Positions 28,750 through 39,300 of a DNA stretch of 64,000 bases are shown here, piece after piece. This stretch comes from Ophiostoma sp. CBS 140.51 (taxonomy: Eukaryota > Ascomycota > Sordariomycetes > Ophiostomatales > Ophiostomataceae): contig JANSLP010000174.1 in NCBI GenBank assembly GCA_029298735.1, positions 1 through 64,000 of the forward strand, given 5' to 3'. How positions within the stretch are numbered: the stretch's first letter is position 1; each line of letters begins with the position of its first letter. The notes beneath the pieces are model-generated. The model was not told where the DNA came from and did not search any database. It saw only the letters and a program-made list of their open reading frames with translations. Made by a program: the position numbers and the translations under genes.

Positions 28750-31607
28750 AGGCAGAGTAAGGATATCATATGTGCTATTTTGTTTTATATTTTTTCCCCA
28801 CACGCTGCAATACCCATTTGTCTTTTGGTAGTTTACCCATGGTAAAATGAGAGCATATATTTCTCTGTCTCTAAATTTCATCTCTGTGAAGTACATGCAT
28901 CTACTGCACCAATAAAAAATGTTCCTGACATAATGACTCGTATTTTCTGTTTGTCGAAATGATGCATAAGTAACTCCCATCCTACGTGTGATGACGTTGA
29001 TTGTGCCTCCACACAACATGTCAGAGCTACCCTATCTCGCTCACCGCAAGAGCCAACAACACCCAAGACTTCCATCACACCCACCACAAACCCTTTTTGT
29101 TCATGCTCTTTTTATTTCTTCTTTTGCCCAGTTTGCCAGACCAACCTCGTCCAGATACGGGAGGCTCGAGCCGAGGTGATGAATTGCCTGCCGCACCTCC
29201 CTCCCGTGCGTATTCTTTCGTGTGATTTCTAATGCAACACAACACCGTGCTTTTGTACATAACTTACCGATATGTAAGTCCCTTATGCTTGCAGTGTGTT
29301 CTCGTCCCGTACTCGTATCGGTGATATCGGAGGTATCCGCTGACGATGGCTTTTTATTGTCGAGCACCGTGGTTAAACCGAGTTAACAGTGCCGTCCAAC
29401 CCATGGGTTATCACCAATCGGTGCCCAATCTTAGCAGTCACTTTGGAAGAGAGAGAGAGGCAGGACAAACCCCTGCCTTTTGAGAGCCCAGCGCGCCGGG
29501 CTGCTGACCAGGGCTTCCCCGAGATTACAAGCTTGCCTCGATCGAGCAACGAGCCAATGCGAAAGCCGGCAAAACAAGCAGAATGAAGTCCTTTTGTTTC
29601 CTTGGTTTCTTGCTGTTTTTCTCGCCCTCGTCAGCAACGCTGCTGCACCATCCGTGCACCCATGTTCTCTTGGTTCTTCTGGGCTTCTTTCCAACCTTCT
29701 ATGGGCGCTGGGCGATGGACGGTGTGCTGCGGCGTGCTCGGGTTGTGCTTGTCATCAATTAGCGTATCTTCGACTCGTGCAGCCGACGAGATCGTTGCCG
29801 TGTCTGTCGCTTCGCTCCATCGTCTCTCCTCAGTTCTCACCGCTCATCGCCCCTCCTTGATCTTTCATTGTCCTGCCACCCTCTTCCTTCTTTCCTTCTT
29901 CCTTTCTAGAAGCCCGACGTGCAGCTTGGGGTCGAGGTCTCACTTTGTCCAACCGCGGTCTGGCCAGGTCCTGCCCAAGCGCTCGATGCACTCGACGGTT
30001 CAACAGGCACTCCATCTCCATCTCCAGTGCTCCAATACACGCTCTAGTCCAGTGCAGTGACATGCCCGGCCCCCGCAACGTGGTCAAGGCCTGGCCCCTG
30101 GGACGACAGGGGAAGGGATCCATGGCTGATAGAGGTCTGGTGATGCAATTTGGTATTAGTGACTGGAGCAGGCAGCAAAAAGGAAGCCCCAAAGTAAAGG
30201 CAGTGGATAATAAGTTGGATAATGGGTTGGACAATGGGGAATGGATAATATCAGGACAGCGCCCTGACCATCAGGTGGTCGGCCCTATCACATTGCCCTC
30301 GGCGAGGCATCCCCCCAGCCTCTCGCCTCACTCTTCCATCTCTTCCATCTCTCCCATCTGCTTTTGGTCTGGCGATCGTCTTGTTTTCTTGTTTTGTTCG
30401 TCCTTTTGTTGTGAGGCCCGCCCCGAAGGAACAGCTAGCGGACGTTGGCGCGGGATATGTCAGGCCATGGCGCAGAAACACAAGCCAGTACACCTAAGTG
30501 CACACAAATCGTGATAGGTTGAGAAGTACCTGCACCTCACGTCTGGCTCAGCCGGCGTGTCAAAAATCGAAACGGTCGATGGCGCCTTTCAGGGCGGATT
30601 TCTGCCCCTGTTCGATTCGTTCTTCGCTAGATATTGCAGAGAAAACAATTGGTGCGCGGTGCTTCGGTATTTTCGTAGTGCTTCTCTGCGGCAGAGTTAG
30701 CGCTTGCCACTAGCAGACATCTCTGCGTGCGTTTCAAAGGTTGGTTGAGGCGGTGTTCTTTTGCCGTGCATGCAGGGCCTCTCGAGAAAGCAAAACATTT
30801 GCAAAAGAGACAGGCAGGCAGACGAAAAAAAAACACGAGAGCCTTTCTCTCGGGACAGCGCCTTCCCCCAGTGACCTCGCTGCAGTGGGCTGCTCCTTCC
30901 TGCAAAATGACTGCATATGAGACATAGGCCACGGAGGGAAGCAGCACCATTTGCGACTTTTGTAGGCTGCGGGCTGCAGGCTGCGACTGCCTTTTTGTCT
31001 GTGCTTGCGTGCATGCGCCGATACGCCGTCCCGCTGTGACGAAAGGGGTAGGCACCGCACCGCTTGTTCTTGCCTGTCTGTCGCATTTGCGCCCTGGATG
31101 TGGCCCTGACCTGGCCTGGCCTGGCCCTGCCGCTTTCTCCCTTCTGAATTCCCGTATCCACCCATCCCACCTTCCAGAGACGGAGCCCACCCCACCATGG
31201 TGGCAGTTGCTCTTTCCCACCCTACGACATGGGAGAGGTGCCACTGAGTGCACACCGCCGGAATGGGCAAGACACACGGGGCAGCAAAAGGTCACGAAGG
31301 ACTGCGACCCGGCCGTGCCTTCCATGACGGGGAACGGCAAAGAAGGAAGGCAGAAAGGGAGAGAAAGGAGAAAGAGAAACAAAAAAGGGGGAGATACCAA
31401 TTTTATCTCTCCCCAATATTCCAGACCGCTTCTAAGAAACAGACAAAAAAGAGAGCATATACCATCACGTCACGACGCCGCCAATCCAAGACATATCGCC
31501 CATCCCCTTGCGTCGGCAACGAGCAGCTGGGCACCTGGCTCCTGGAATGCGCCACCGCGACCAGCACACCGGCACGAAGAGCGCGGCATGCAGCAAATGC
31601 AGCAAAT

Positions 31608-31670
31608 ACACCAACTCCACCAAATTCACCAAACTCACCAAACTCACCAAACTCACCAAACTCACCAAAT
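31608..31670. repeat. 9-bp tandem repeat, CACCAAACT unit
   Basis: Six to seven copies of a 9-bp unit, the central four or five nearly perfect (CACCAAACT), the edges decayed (CACCAACTC, CACCAAATT). Non-coding DNA about 2.4 kb upstream of the FNIP-like gene. Confidence 0.85.
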
Positions 31671-32746
31671 GTGTCTGGGCTCTTAGTCAATAAGCTACTC
31701 CCCTCACACACTTCTTCACTCTTCGTACCTTTTTCGGCGGAGCGGCCGGCGGAAAACCGACGAGCTTCGACCGGAGAAAGAAACAGTCTAGAGAGGTCGA
31801 CGACTGCACAAAAAGGGAGCTAGAAAGCTAGTAGCGGAAAAAGAGAGGGCCAGGAAAATAAGAAGAAAACAGAAAAATAAGAAAATACGCCGGCCGTTTT
31901 TCTTGCTCGGAACCAGACAAGCAAGCGGCTCCCTTGCCTCTTCTTTGGAGCCCTTTTCTTTGGGGCCTTTCTCTGGAGCCCTTTCTTAGCCAGCGCCTTG
32001 TCGTCGCCGCCGGCCAATTGACTGGTCTGCTTTTCTGATTCGTTTTTTTTGCGTTCTTTTCCTCTCTGCCTCCCTCTCTTTTGCTTCTCGATCCTGTGCA
32101 TTTTTTCTGTGCATCCCGTCTCCCTCACAGAGCCGGGTCTGGTTGCCGCTTTTGTCGTTTTGCGACAACCAGCAGCCGTCTTTCTGCACGTTTTCAAAGC
32201 CTCTACAGTACCAGAGCACTTTGCCCTGCCCTCTTTGAGCATCCCTCCCTCTCTCTTGGCTATTCTCGGTCTGTTCGGCTGCGTTCGCCGTCTTCGCCCC
32301 GGCCGTCATCCTCGATCCAGAAACGTCACACACGTCACACAACTCCTCCAAAAGTGTCATTGCGGAGCGGTATCTGGGTATCTGGCGGCATCTGGGGATC
32401 TTCACCTGGCCCCATCCCTCTGTTCCAGCCAATCGCCCGCATCTCATTTCCCGCCCTGGCCTGGTTCTGCCATATTTACATCATTCCGCCAGCCGCGCCA
32501 GTCTTTCGCGTCCCTGTCCTTCTTTGTATGGGGCATCGTTCTTTTCCTGTTCTTTGTCTTGCCTCTTAATCTACCGGCCGTCACTGCTATTTGTGTTTCG
32601 CCGTTTCTCTCCCGCCTCTCCCTATTTCTTTGAGTCCCGTTCCTTCGCTTTCTCACCACCGACCTCGCGGCACACATATCGCACGCAACTTCAAATCTGG
32701 AGCATCTGGAGCTATCGTTTCGCCTCACCGAGGACGGACCGCTCGA

Positions 32747-32756
32747 TATATAAAAG
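32747..32756 (+). promoter_or_regulatory. TATA-box-like sequence
   Basis: TATATAAAAG on the plus strand, about 1.3 kb upstream of the FNIP-like start codon. It is followed by a pyrimidine-rich segment that could be transcribed leader. Good match to a TATA consensus, but chance occurrence is possible. Confidence 0.35.
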
Positions 32757-34051
32757 ACTCACTAACGAGCCAACCACCAAACTCTCTCGACGTCCTAACT
32801 GCCAGCCGGCACGACACGCAGGGGAGCGATCGCCAGTCACGGCACCCGCGGGCGACCCAGAAAATGCAAAGGCCCTTTTGATGCGCCACTATTTGCCTCT
32901 TTCGGCCTACAACATCGTCAAAAGTCTCCAGTTCTGCCGCCTCCACTGAGACCCAGCAAAAGGCAAAAGCGTTAAAAAGCCTGGCCCTGTTCTGTTGCCT
33001 GCCAGGAACCTAGCCTGTTGCTGCTGCACTCGCTCCAGCAGAGCAAATATAAGAGAAGCGCCGCCACACCAGTCCCGCGTTTGTATGCATGCGACGCAAA
33101 TCGTTACTTGCACTTGCAGGCACGGCCATACTACTTTGACTTTGACGGACTCCCCTCCTCCCCCGGCCTGCAAAGTACGAAACAGCATTTGCTTCGCTTC
33201 AGGACTGACCCTCGAGAAACGAAAATAAGAGTGAATAAAAGAAATCCGACGCCGCGGAACGACTGTCTTTTGCCCTGTACATGGTGGCAACACGAATCGA
33301 ACGGAAATCGACGAATCGCCAGCCGCCTCTTCTTTGCCTGACAGCACGCTCTGTGGCCCCCATCTGCTTCCTTTCTCAACTGACGTCTGTCCACTCTTTT
33401 CGAGGCGGTCAGGCGTCGTCCAACAAGAACTACCAGGGAAGGGAAAAGAGGCGCGGCTCAACGGACACGAACGGCTTCCCCTAACCGTTTCGTGTCGGAC
33501 AAGAACAGAACGCCGCTGCCTTTGCCCTTTTGGCTTTTGCCCGTGGCTCGTTGTGTACCAACCAGAACATAACACACACAACACGGACGCTGGGCAGCTG
33601 GACCACTGCAGCCTCTCATTATCTCATCCTAAGATACTATTGTCTTCCTGCCTGGGCACGTCGTGTTAGCAGCCAGCCTATTTTTGCCTTCAAGGGCCTC
33701 TCTCGTTTTCTCACCGCTGCAGTCGCAAACTCCGTGATCCTGTCCGGGTTCCAAGATTCTTCCTTTCCTTGTCCTTCCTTCATTTGATTTCAAATCTCAT
33801 CCCAACTTTCGCCTTTGTCTTTTGGGAAGTTTTCCGATTCTTCTTTCAGACTCATCTTTTTTTTGTTGGCTCTCATCTCCGCAGACTTTCCCTAGTCAAG
33901 CAAATGGACTTCACCAGACAGCACTTACACAGTTTCTCGTTTCGTCCCCCGCTTTAAGTCTTATTGACCAGAAGCAACAAGAGCCTCAACTCACCCCACA
34001 CAACGGGCCCGCCGGACTGGACATTTTGTCCGGCACCCTCTTTGGCCGGCC

Positions 34052-37000
34052 ATGTTGGGAAAGCTTTTTAACCTGACGACTGGCGCGGGCGCCGGTTCAA
34101 CTCCCTCTTCCCACGCCGGCCAGCCGACCGCCACTCCCGAGCCAGTCTCGTCACTCGAGTCTGTTCAAGAAGACCTACATACTCGAAGCCTACTCTACCC
34201 CGATGCGCAGACCTTGTTCCAAAACCGTCAAGACCAGGTCTTTCCACTTCCGAACAGCCCGCATCTCCAGGCTGCCGCGCTGGCGTCTGCATTTGACTAC
34301 GATGGCGAACTCGACCTCGACATGCGCGACGTTCGCGTTCTCATTATGCAGGACGGCATCAGCTCCGTGCCAGCAAGCCTCCTTTACGACTCACAACCTA
34401 CGCCTCCACCACCAGCTCCGATTATGCCCGACCGTCCGTCGACCATGGGCGGCATGGCGCATTTAAATCATGGCCTGCAGGACGCCTTGAGGCGGGTGCC
34501 CACGTCGCCGCGCAAACCGAGCTTAAGTCACACAACTCGGCCCGTGGTGATACAACCAGACAGCCCGCAGCTGCGCCAGAGCGCCACCTTTGACCGGCGC
34601 CCGTCTCTCCACAGCCGCAGCCACTCGCGGCTCGAGACTGATACACAGCGCGCTTACCGTGAATACGCCGACGAAATCTCTGTATTTTCGAGCTGCATCT
34701 TCGGAAACTCGGAGCTTCTGGCCTACCGTGGCACATCGACCAAGGTGCATGTGCTCCCATCCGAGCAACGTGCGCCTGATTTGTCATCGCTGGCGCTTCA
34801 CGATGGCCGTGGCTCTCTTGGCCGCTCCAGCATGCGCTCCAGCAAACTGTCCCAGTCGTTCTCGTCAGAATCTGCGGCCATGTTCCCGCCGCCTACCTCC
34901 TCCTCCTCATCACTGGCCGCCGGTGCACGATCTGCGGACCGAAAGAGAGTGCTCATTACACGTCTCTTCCCCGTCACACTCCCCAATGACGACGATACCA
35001 GTAATACCATGACACCACATAGCCGGTTCTCAGAAGAAAGTGGCAGCAGTGGCTACCCTTTCCCTCCCTCCTACAGCGAAGACGCCAATTTTCAGAGAAA
35101 GAAGAAGAAAGCACAACTCAAGCAAAAGCGGACACCCATGTATGCTATTGCTCTGATTGTGAACCTACCACAACCGCCAACCCCACCAACACAGGCCTAT
35201 TCAGCTTCGCGAAGCACATTCCGTGGCCCTGGATCTTACTCGGAGCAGGATTCTTTCCCCTCATCATATGGGTCTGGGCGGCGCGTGGGTTGGGCCCTTG
35301 CCACGGCAGCCGTTGGCGGTAACAACGGTAGCGGTAGTGGCAGCGGTAATGGAAACGGACTTGGCATTGACTCAAGCGAGGCAGCTCTTGGTGGTGGTAT
35401 CCTACCCAGCGGAGTCATTGGTGCAACGACCGACCTCGAGGAGAGGATGGACCCTATCACACAGCACTGGGACATTATTATGCGTGCACTCACCCAGTTG
35501 CAGACGGTTGCTTCAGCCACGATCCTCACCCTTTTGCGTGCATCCGACGTGGCATCTCCAGAGCCATACCCTTCGTCGGCCTCAACCTATGCGCGGACTG
35601 CCTCATTCAGTGGGCGGCAAGAGTTTGGTGGTCCGATGAAGGCGCCCAAGACCAATGCCAAGCTGGTCACGCTTATGCCAAACGCTCTCATAGACATGGA
35701 GAGGATCGCCCGCGAAGTTGACAATACAAAGAGCCGCATTGCTGTCGGTCTTCGTGCACTGCGTGTTGTCACAGGCCAGAATCGCTGGGGCATCTGGCGC
35801 GAGGAGGCTCGCTGGGTGTCTCGCTGGGCAGCTTCCGTTCGTGAAAGGAAGCTGCAACAAAGCGCACAGGCACAGTCTCTTCCACTGCATCTACAGCCGC
35901 CACCGCCGATGCAACCGTCCTCACAACAAGGCCAGGATCCATTCCTATACAACCTCTTGACGGCTTTCCTCTCCACCCACACTGACTGGCTGCAAGCACT
36001 TAGCCCTGCCCGTTACCGCAAACGTCATCTCATGCTGCAGTCCACAAAGGGCAACGACGATTCTCTGTCTGCGCGGACCATTATTGTGTCTCGAGATAAG
36101 ATTGCTGCCCGTCGACTTGTATTCCTCCTGTCCGCTTTCCTGCCTGCCGGTCAAAGTCTTACCAACTCAGTTCGCGTCCACCGCCCCAGCACATCCATGT
36201 CCTGGGGTGCCTTGTCCCAGTCGCCTCCTGCCTCTTTTGTTGTGCCCATCATCAAAGAGCAGTCGTTGCGCCGGAAGATCAATCGCCGCGGTCCCGGCGG
36301 TAGTGGCCGGCGGTCGTCACATTCGCGTAATCTCAGTCTTCAAGGACAGGCCATCACTGCTGGGATCCCCACAAGATCGGCATCCATGTCTGTGACTGGC
36401 GTGCCTGCTCCCCTGGCGCACTTGAATCTGCACAGAGGCCAGCACGAGCGGCGTCCTTCTGACACATCCTCCATCCGCACAGCCAATCTCCCATTTACTG
36501 GAAACGACTTTACGACTCGGAAGAGCAGTGCTGCCACCATGACGACAGTGACGTCGGATGCTACAGTGCCTCACTTTGCCACCATGCAGCGCTCCGAGTC
36601 GTCTTTTTCGGCACGTCCTGAAAGCAGTGCTAGTAGTGCTGCAGCCGATGATCTGAAACGCACACTACAGCGGGGCGACAGCAACACAAGCCAGCACGGC
36701 AGTGCACTGTTGGCTCTCCAGCAGCAGCAGGGCCTCGGCTCTCCTGGTTTCGACTCGGACCCGCGCAACCAGAGCCTTCGTTGGGGCAGCATGCTGACGG
36801 ACTTCCTCAGCGGTCGTCGTCGCGACTCAACATCGAGTAACACCGGTGGTGGCGGCGGCGGTCGGCACAGTCGTAATTCTTCCATCACATCCTGGGACCC
36901 TCTGGGCAGACGGAACAGTCTTTTGCCCCCACAATCTCCTAGTAAGCCACATCACGATACGAGTTCGCGGCAAGGACAGGTGACGGCAGGCCAGCATGCT

Positions 37001-38314
37001 GCTCATGGTGGAACTGGACATGGCCTGCTTTCCGAGGAGTTGATCGACCCGCACACCCGGCTCTCGCAAGACAGCCCCAACCTTGTTGGCAGTACGTTCG
37101 CTGGCGTGGACTCGTTCCGCCGAGCACCTGACCCGAATGCAGCCTTCGACTCGCCAGTGAAGGCAACAACATCCAACGCGGACGACGGCGTCATCGATGT
37201 AGACATTGCCTTCCCAGACTACATCCGATCATTTGAGACAGCAGTCAGCTCGCCTTCGAGCAGTGGGTTCCTGTCGACACCGGGTTTCGGAAGCGGTCTC
37301 GATGCTTTTGAGCAATCGTGCCGCGTGTCTGTAGATGGTGACCTCCCCGCCAACGTGGCGGGATGGCTTCAGAACTACCACCCGGATTTCTGTTTGCAGG
37401 CCATCCCTCCGCAGGGCAACCTTATGGCCCAGATCAAGGAGTCTCTGCGTACTGAGCCCTCGCCATCTGGCTTTGCTTTCGAGCCCGAAGCCGGTGTTCA
37501 ACCATCGACTGCCCACTTGGGTGAACGTTGGGTTGATATCTCGAGCGCCATCGTCGTCGATGCAGCAAAGTTGACCATTACGCGGGTGAGCTACAGCCGG
37601 CTGGTGCGGCCCAAAGTGACGCCGGACGTGTCCACACCAAACAGCGCCAACGGTCCCCCGACACCGGCCACTGCAACGATGCCAGCCACTGTACCGTCGC
37701 AAGAGATGCAGCAGCTGGACGAGCGGTTTGTCGAGGAGCCGATTGTATCTACGGACAGTGTCTTGACCAGGGCAATTGAGCGCGTCATCGCACAGGGTGT
37801 CGCCGGCAGCGGTACGAGCGCTGGTGGTGGTGCTAGCGGTGGCGGTGGCAGCGGTGTCGGCGGTGCCTTTGAGCACCTCAACATCCACAGTGGCGAGAGC
37901 ACAGTCGATAGCAGCGGCATCAGCACCGACAACTCGGCACGTTCATCACGGTCGGCTAGCATCCGGCGCGGCCGTCGTGATAGCTCGTCCATCGGACCTG
38001 ACGAACTGTACCCACCTTCGCGCCCACGCTATGTCAACCCGTCGCCCACGGCGCCCTACTCTCCTCTCACCCCGCTTGGGCTAGAAGAGGTGCCCCGTGC
38101 AGAGTGCAAGACGGTGATTTTGTCAGCGCTCGAGGAGATTGTCCGTGACGTTGTGCAGAGCAAAGACAAGGACGATCAAACCGATGAGGGCCAAGGCCCG
38201 AGAGACCAGCCGGCTACCTCGTCTTCGAAAGACGATGCCGACAGGGAGGAGCCGAGTGTCCTGCGCAGTGCCGTGCAGTTGTGGCTTGAGAACGTCGACA
38301 TGGGCGAAGTGTAA
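34052..38314 (+). CDS. LST4: Folliculin-interacting protein (FNIP) / Lst4 homologue, 1420 aa
   Basis: Single-exon protein of 1420 residues from ATG 34052 (MLGKLFNLTTG). The N-terminal longin-type FNIP block includes DLDMRDVRVLIMQDG (about 90-104), YADEISVFSSCIFGNSELLAYRGTSTKVHVL (about 203-233), and RVLITRLFPVTLPND. A further conserved stretch TPMYAIALIVNLP (about 362-374) is followed by a middle FNIP/DENN section. That section includes ITQHWDIIMRALTQLQ, NRWGIWREEARWVSRWA and FLYNLLTAFLSTHTDWLQAL, then a segment near RTIIVSRDKIAARRLVFLLSAFLPAG. Long Ser/Gly/Gln-rich linkers separate these blocks, and the C-terminus (about 1330-1420) again looks folded, ending LWLENVDMGEV. In yeast the Lst4-Lst7 complex (FNIP-folliculin) acts as GAP for Gtr2/RagC at the vacuole, promoting TORC1 reactivation by amino acids. 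Assignment rests on motif order read by eye. Lst7/folliculin is not in the window. Confidence 0.85.
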   Translation: MLGKLFNLTTGAGAGSTPSSHAGQPTATPEPVSSLESVQEDLHTRSLLYPDAQTLFQNRQDQVFPLPNSPHLQAAALASAFDYDGELDLDMRDVRVLIMQDGISSVPASLLYDSQPTPPPPAPIMPDRPSTMGGMAHLNHGLQDALRRVPTSPRKPSLSHTTRPVVIQPDSPQLRQSATFDRRPSLHSRSHSRLETDTQRAYREYADEISVFSSCIFGNSELLAYRGTSTKVHVLPSEQRAPDLSSLALHDGRGSLGRSSMRSSKLSQSFSSESAAMFPPPTSSSSSLAAGARSADRKRVLITRLFPVTLPNDDDTSNTMTPHSRFSEESGSSGYPFPPSYSEDANFQRKKKKAQLKQKRTPMYAIALIVNLPQPPTPPTQAYSASRSTFRGPGSYSEQDSFPSSYGSGRRVGWALATAAVGGNNGSGSGSGNGNGLGIDSSEAALGGGILPSGVIGATTDLEERMDPITQHWDIIMRALTQLQTVASATILTLLRASDVASPEPYPSSASTYARTASFSGRQEFGGPMKAPKTNAKLVTLMPNALIDMERIAREVDNTKSRIAVGLRALRVVTGQNRWGIWREEARWVSRWAASVRERKLQQSAQAQSLPLHLQPPPPMQPSSQQGQDPFLYNLLTAFLSTHTDWLQALSPARYRKRHLMLQSTKGNDDSLSARTIIVSRDKIAARRLVFLLSAFLPAGQSLTNSVRVHRPSTSMSWGALSQSPPASFVVPIIKEQSLRRKINRRGPGGSGRRSSHSRNLSLQGQAITAGIPTRSASMSVTGVPAPLAHLNLHRGQHERRPSDTSSIRTANLPFTGNDFTTRKSSAATMTTVTSDATVPHFATMQRSESSFSARPESSASSAAADDLKRTLQRGDSNTSQHGSALLALQQQQGLGSPGFDSDPRNQSLRWGSMLTDFLSGRRRDSTSSNTGGGGGGRHSRNSSITSWDPLGRRNSLLPPQSPSKPHHDTSSRQGQVTAGQHAAHGGTGHGLLSEELIDPHTRLSQDSPNLVGSTFAGVDSFRRAPDPNAAFDSPVKATTSNADDGVIDVDIAFPDYIRSFETAVSSPSSSGFLSTPGFGSGLDAFEQSCRVSVDGDLPANVAGWLQNYHPDFCLQAIPPQGNLMAQIKESLRTEPSPSGFAFEPEAGVQPSTAHLGERWVDISSAIVVDAAKLTITRVSYSRLVRPKVTPDVSTPNSANGPPTPATATMPATVPSQEMQQLDERFVEEPIVSTDSVLTRAIERVIAQGVAGSGTSAGGGASGGGGSGVGGAFEHLNIHSGESTVDSSGISTDNSARSSRSASIRRGRRDSSSIGPDELYPPSRPRYVNPSPTAPYSPLTPLGLEEVPRAECKTVILSALEEIVRDVVQSKDKDDQTDEGQGPRDQPATSSSKDDADREEPSVLRSAVQLWLENVDMGEV

Positions 38315-39300
38315 TTGCAAATTGCGTGGCCTGTCTTTTTTCTTTTCTATTTCCTTTACCTTTTCATCATCTCTTCTTATTTTTCACATTTTCGCCCCTA
38401 TGATACCATATCTACCTTCCCGCATGTATCCATGCTTCTTACGACCTCTATATCATCTATATGTTGATCCTTAATATTGCGTTTGATTTCTCTTTTGCTA
38501 TTTTGACACATTTTCCTGCATCCTAGCGACACATTCTTGCTTCACTTTATTCTTTCAAGCTGTTTTTCTTCGTTTTGATAGATTGGGTGTATTCAAGCCG
38601 GTAGACAACGGGGCGGTTCACCAGGTCCGTTTTGGGGCCAGGCGTATTGGAACTAAGAAATGCAATGGTCTAATTATCCAGTTGAAAGTTTAAAGCGTAC
38701 ACTAGTCTTGTTCTTTAAATGAAGGTTTGATATGAGTGAACGTTGATTGATGTAAACAGTCAGGCAATGTAGACGGTTACTGTTACATGGGCCTTAAGAC
38801 CTGAAAACAATATCGCTGTTGTTGAAAAGGTCCTGTAACTCGATGATTAAGAATGTTGATATCGTGGCCCCGCACACACTGGTCGCTACTGCCTTCCGCT
38901 GCACGCTTGCTTTTAGCGCGCGCACCTGCCCGGACCTGACCCATTCCCCAGCACCAACAGCGCAGCCAAACATGGGGAAGGAAGGAACCATCAACATGCG
39001 CGCATCTCGCCTTCCTTCGTGTGGAGAAACGTGCAATCGCCCCAAAAGCGCAAGTCCCAAATCAATTTGCCAACATCAACAATCAACAACAAACGACGGG
39101 GCGCGCCTTTTGCACAACGCCACGACGACAGCACCCTACGATCAGCAAACTGCGATTGCAGCAGTCGAATTGTTTCCCTTTTTGCCCGTTTTACCAATGC
39201 CACGCATGGGCCTAGGCGCATCCTCTTCAGCAAATGATACTGCGAACACGACGAACACGACGAGAACAAATACGACAACTTCCACGACCATAACCACGCA
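38315..39300. other. Intergenic region between the LST4 homologue and the Q-rich gene
   Basis: About 1 kb. The first half is AT- and T-rich (3' region of the upstream gene). The second half carries the promoter of the downstream gene and ends in a short ACGACGAACACGACGA-like repeat just before the ATG at 39301. Frames here are short and unconvincing. Confidence 0.55.

Larger units (their letters stand above)
28750..34051. other. Long gene-poor region upstream of the LST4/FNIP homologue
   Basis: 5.3 kb with no convincing gene on either strand. Open frames here start at non-ATG codons, overlap each other in opposite directions and have biased low-complexity translations. The plus strand is pyrimidine-rich over much of 29.6-30.4 kb and 32.0-34.05 kb, a texture typical of long fungal 5' leaders. 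It includes a CACCAAACT-type tandem repeat (about 31608-31670) and a TATATAAAAG box at 32747-32756. The likely content is the promoter and a very long 5' UTR, possibly with UTR introns or a non-coding transcript. Confidence 0.5.

Noticed and set aside
30627..31400. 257-codon minus-strand frame upstream of the FNIP-like gene
   Set aside because: Begins at a TTG, no family, and overlaps other equally long frames on the opposite strand.
31608..31670. Possible CRISPR-like array
   Set aside because: The units are 9 bp, directly abutting and without unique spacers; this is a simple tandem repeat in a eukaryotic genome.
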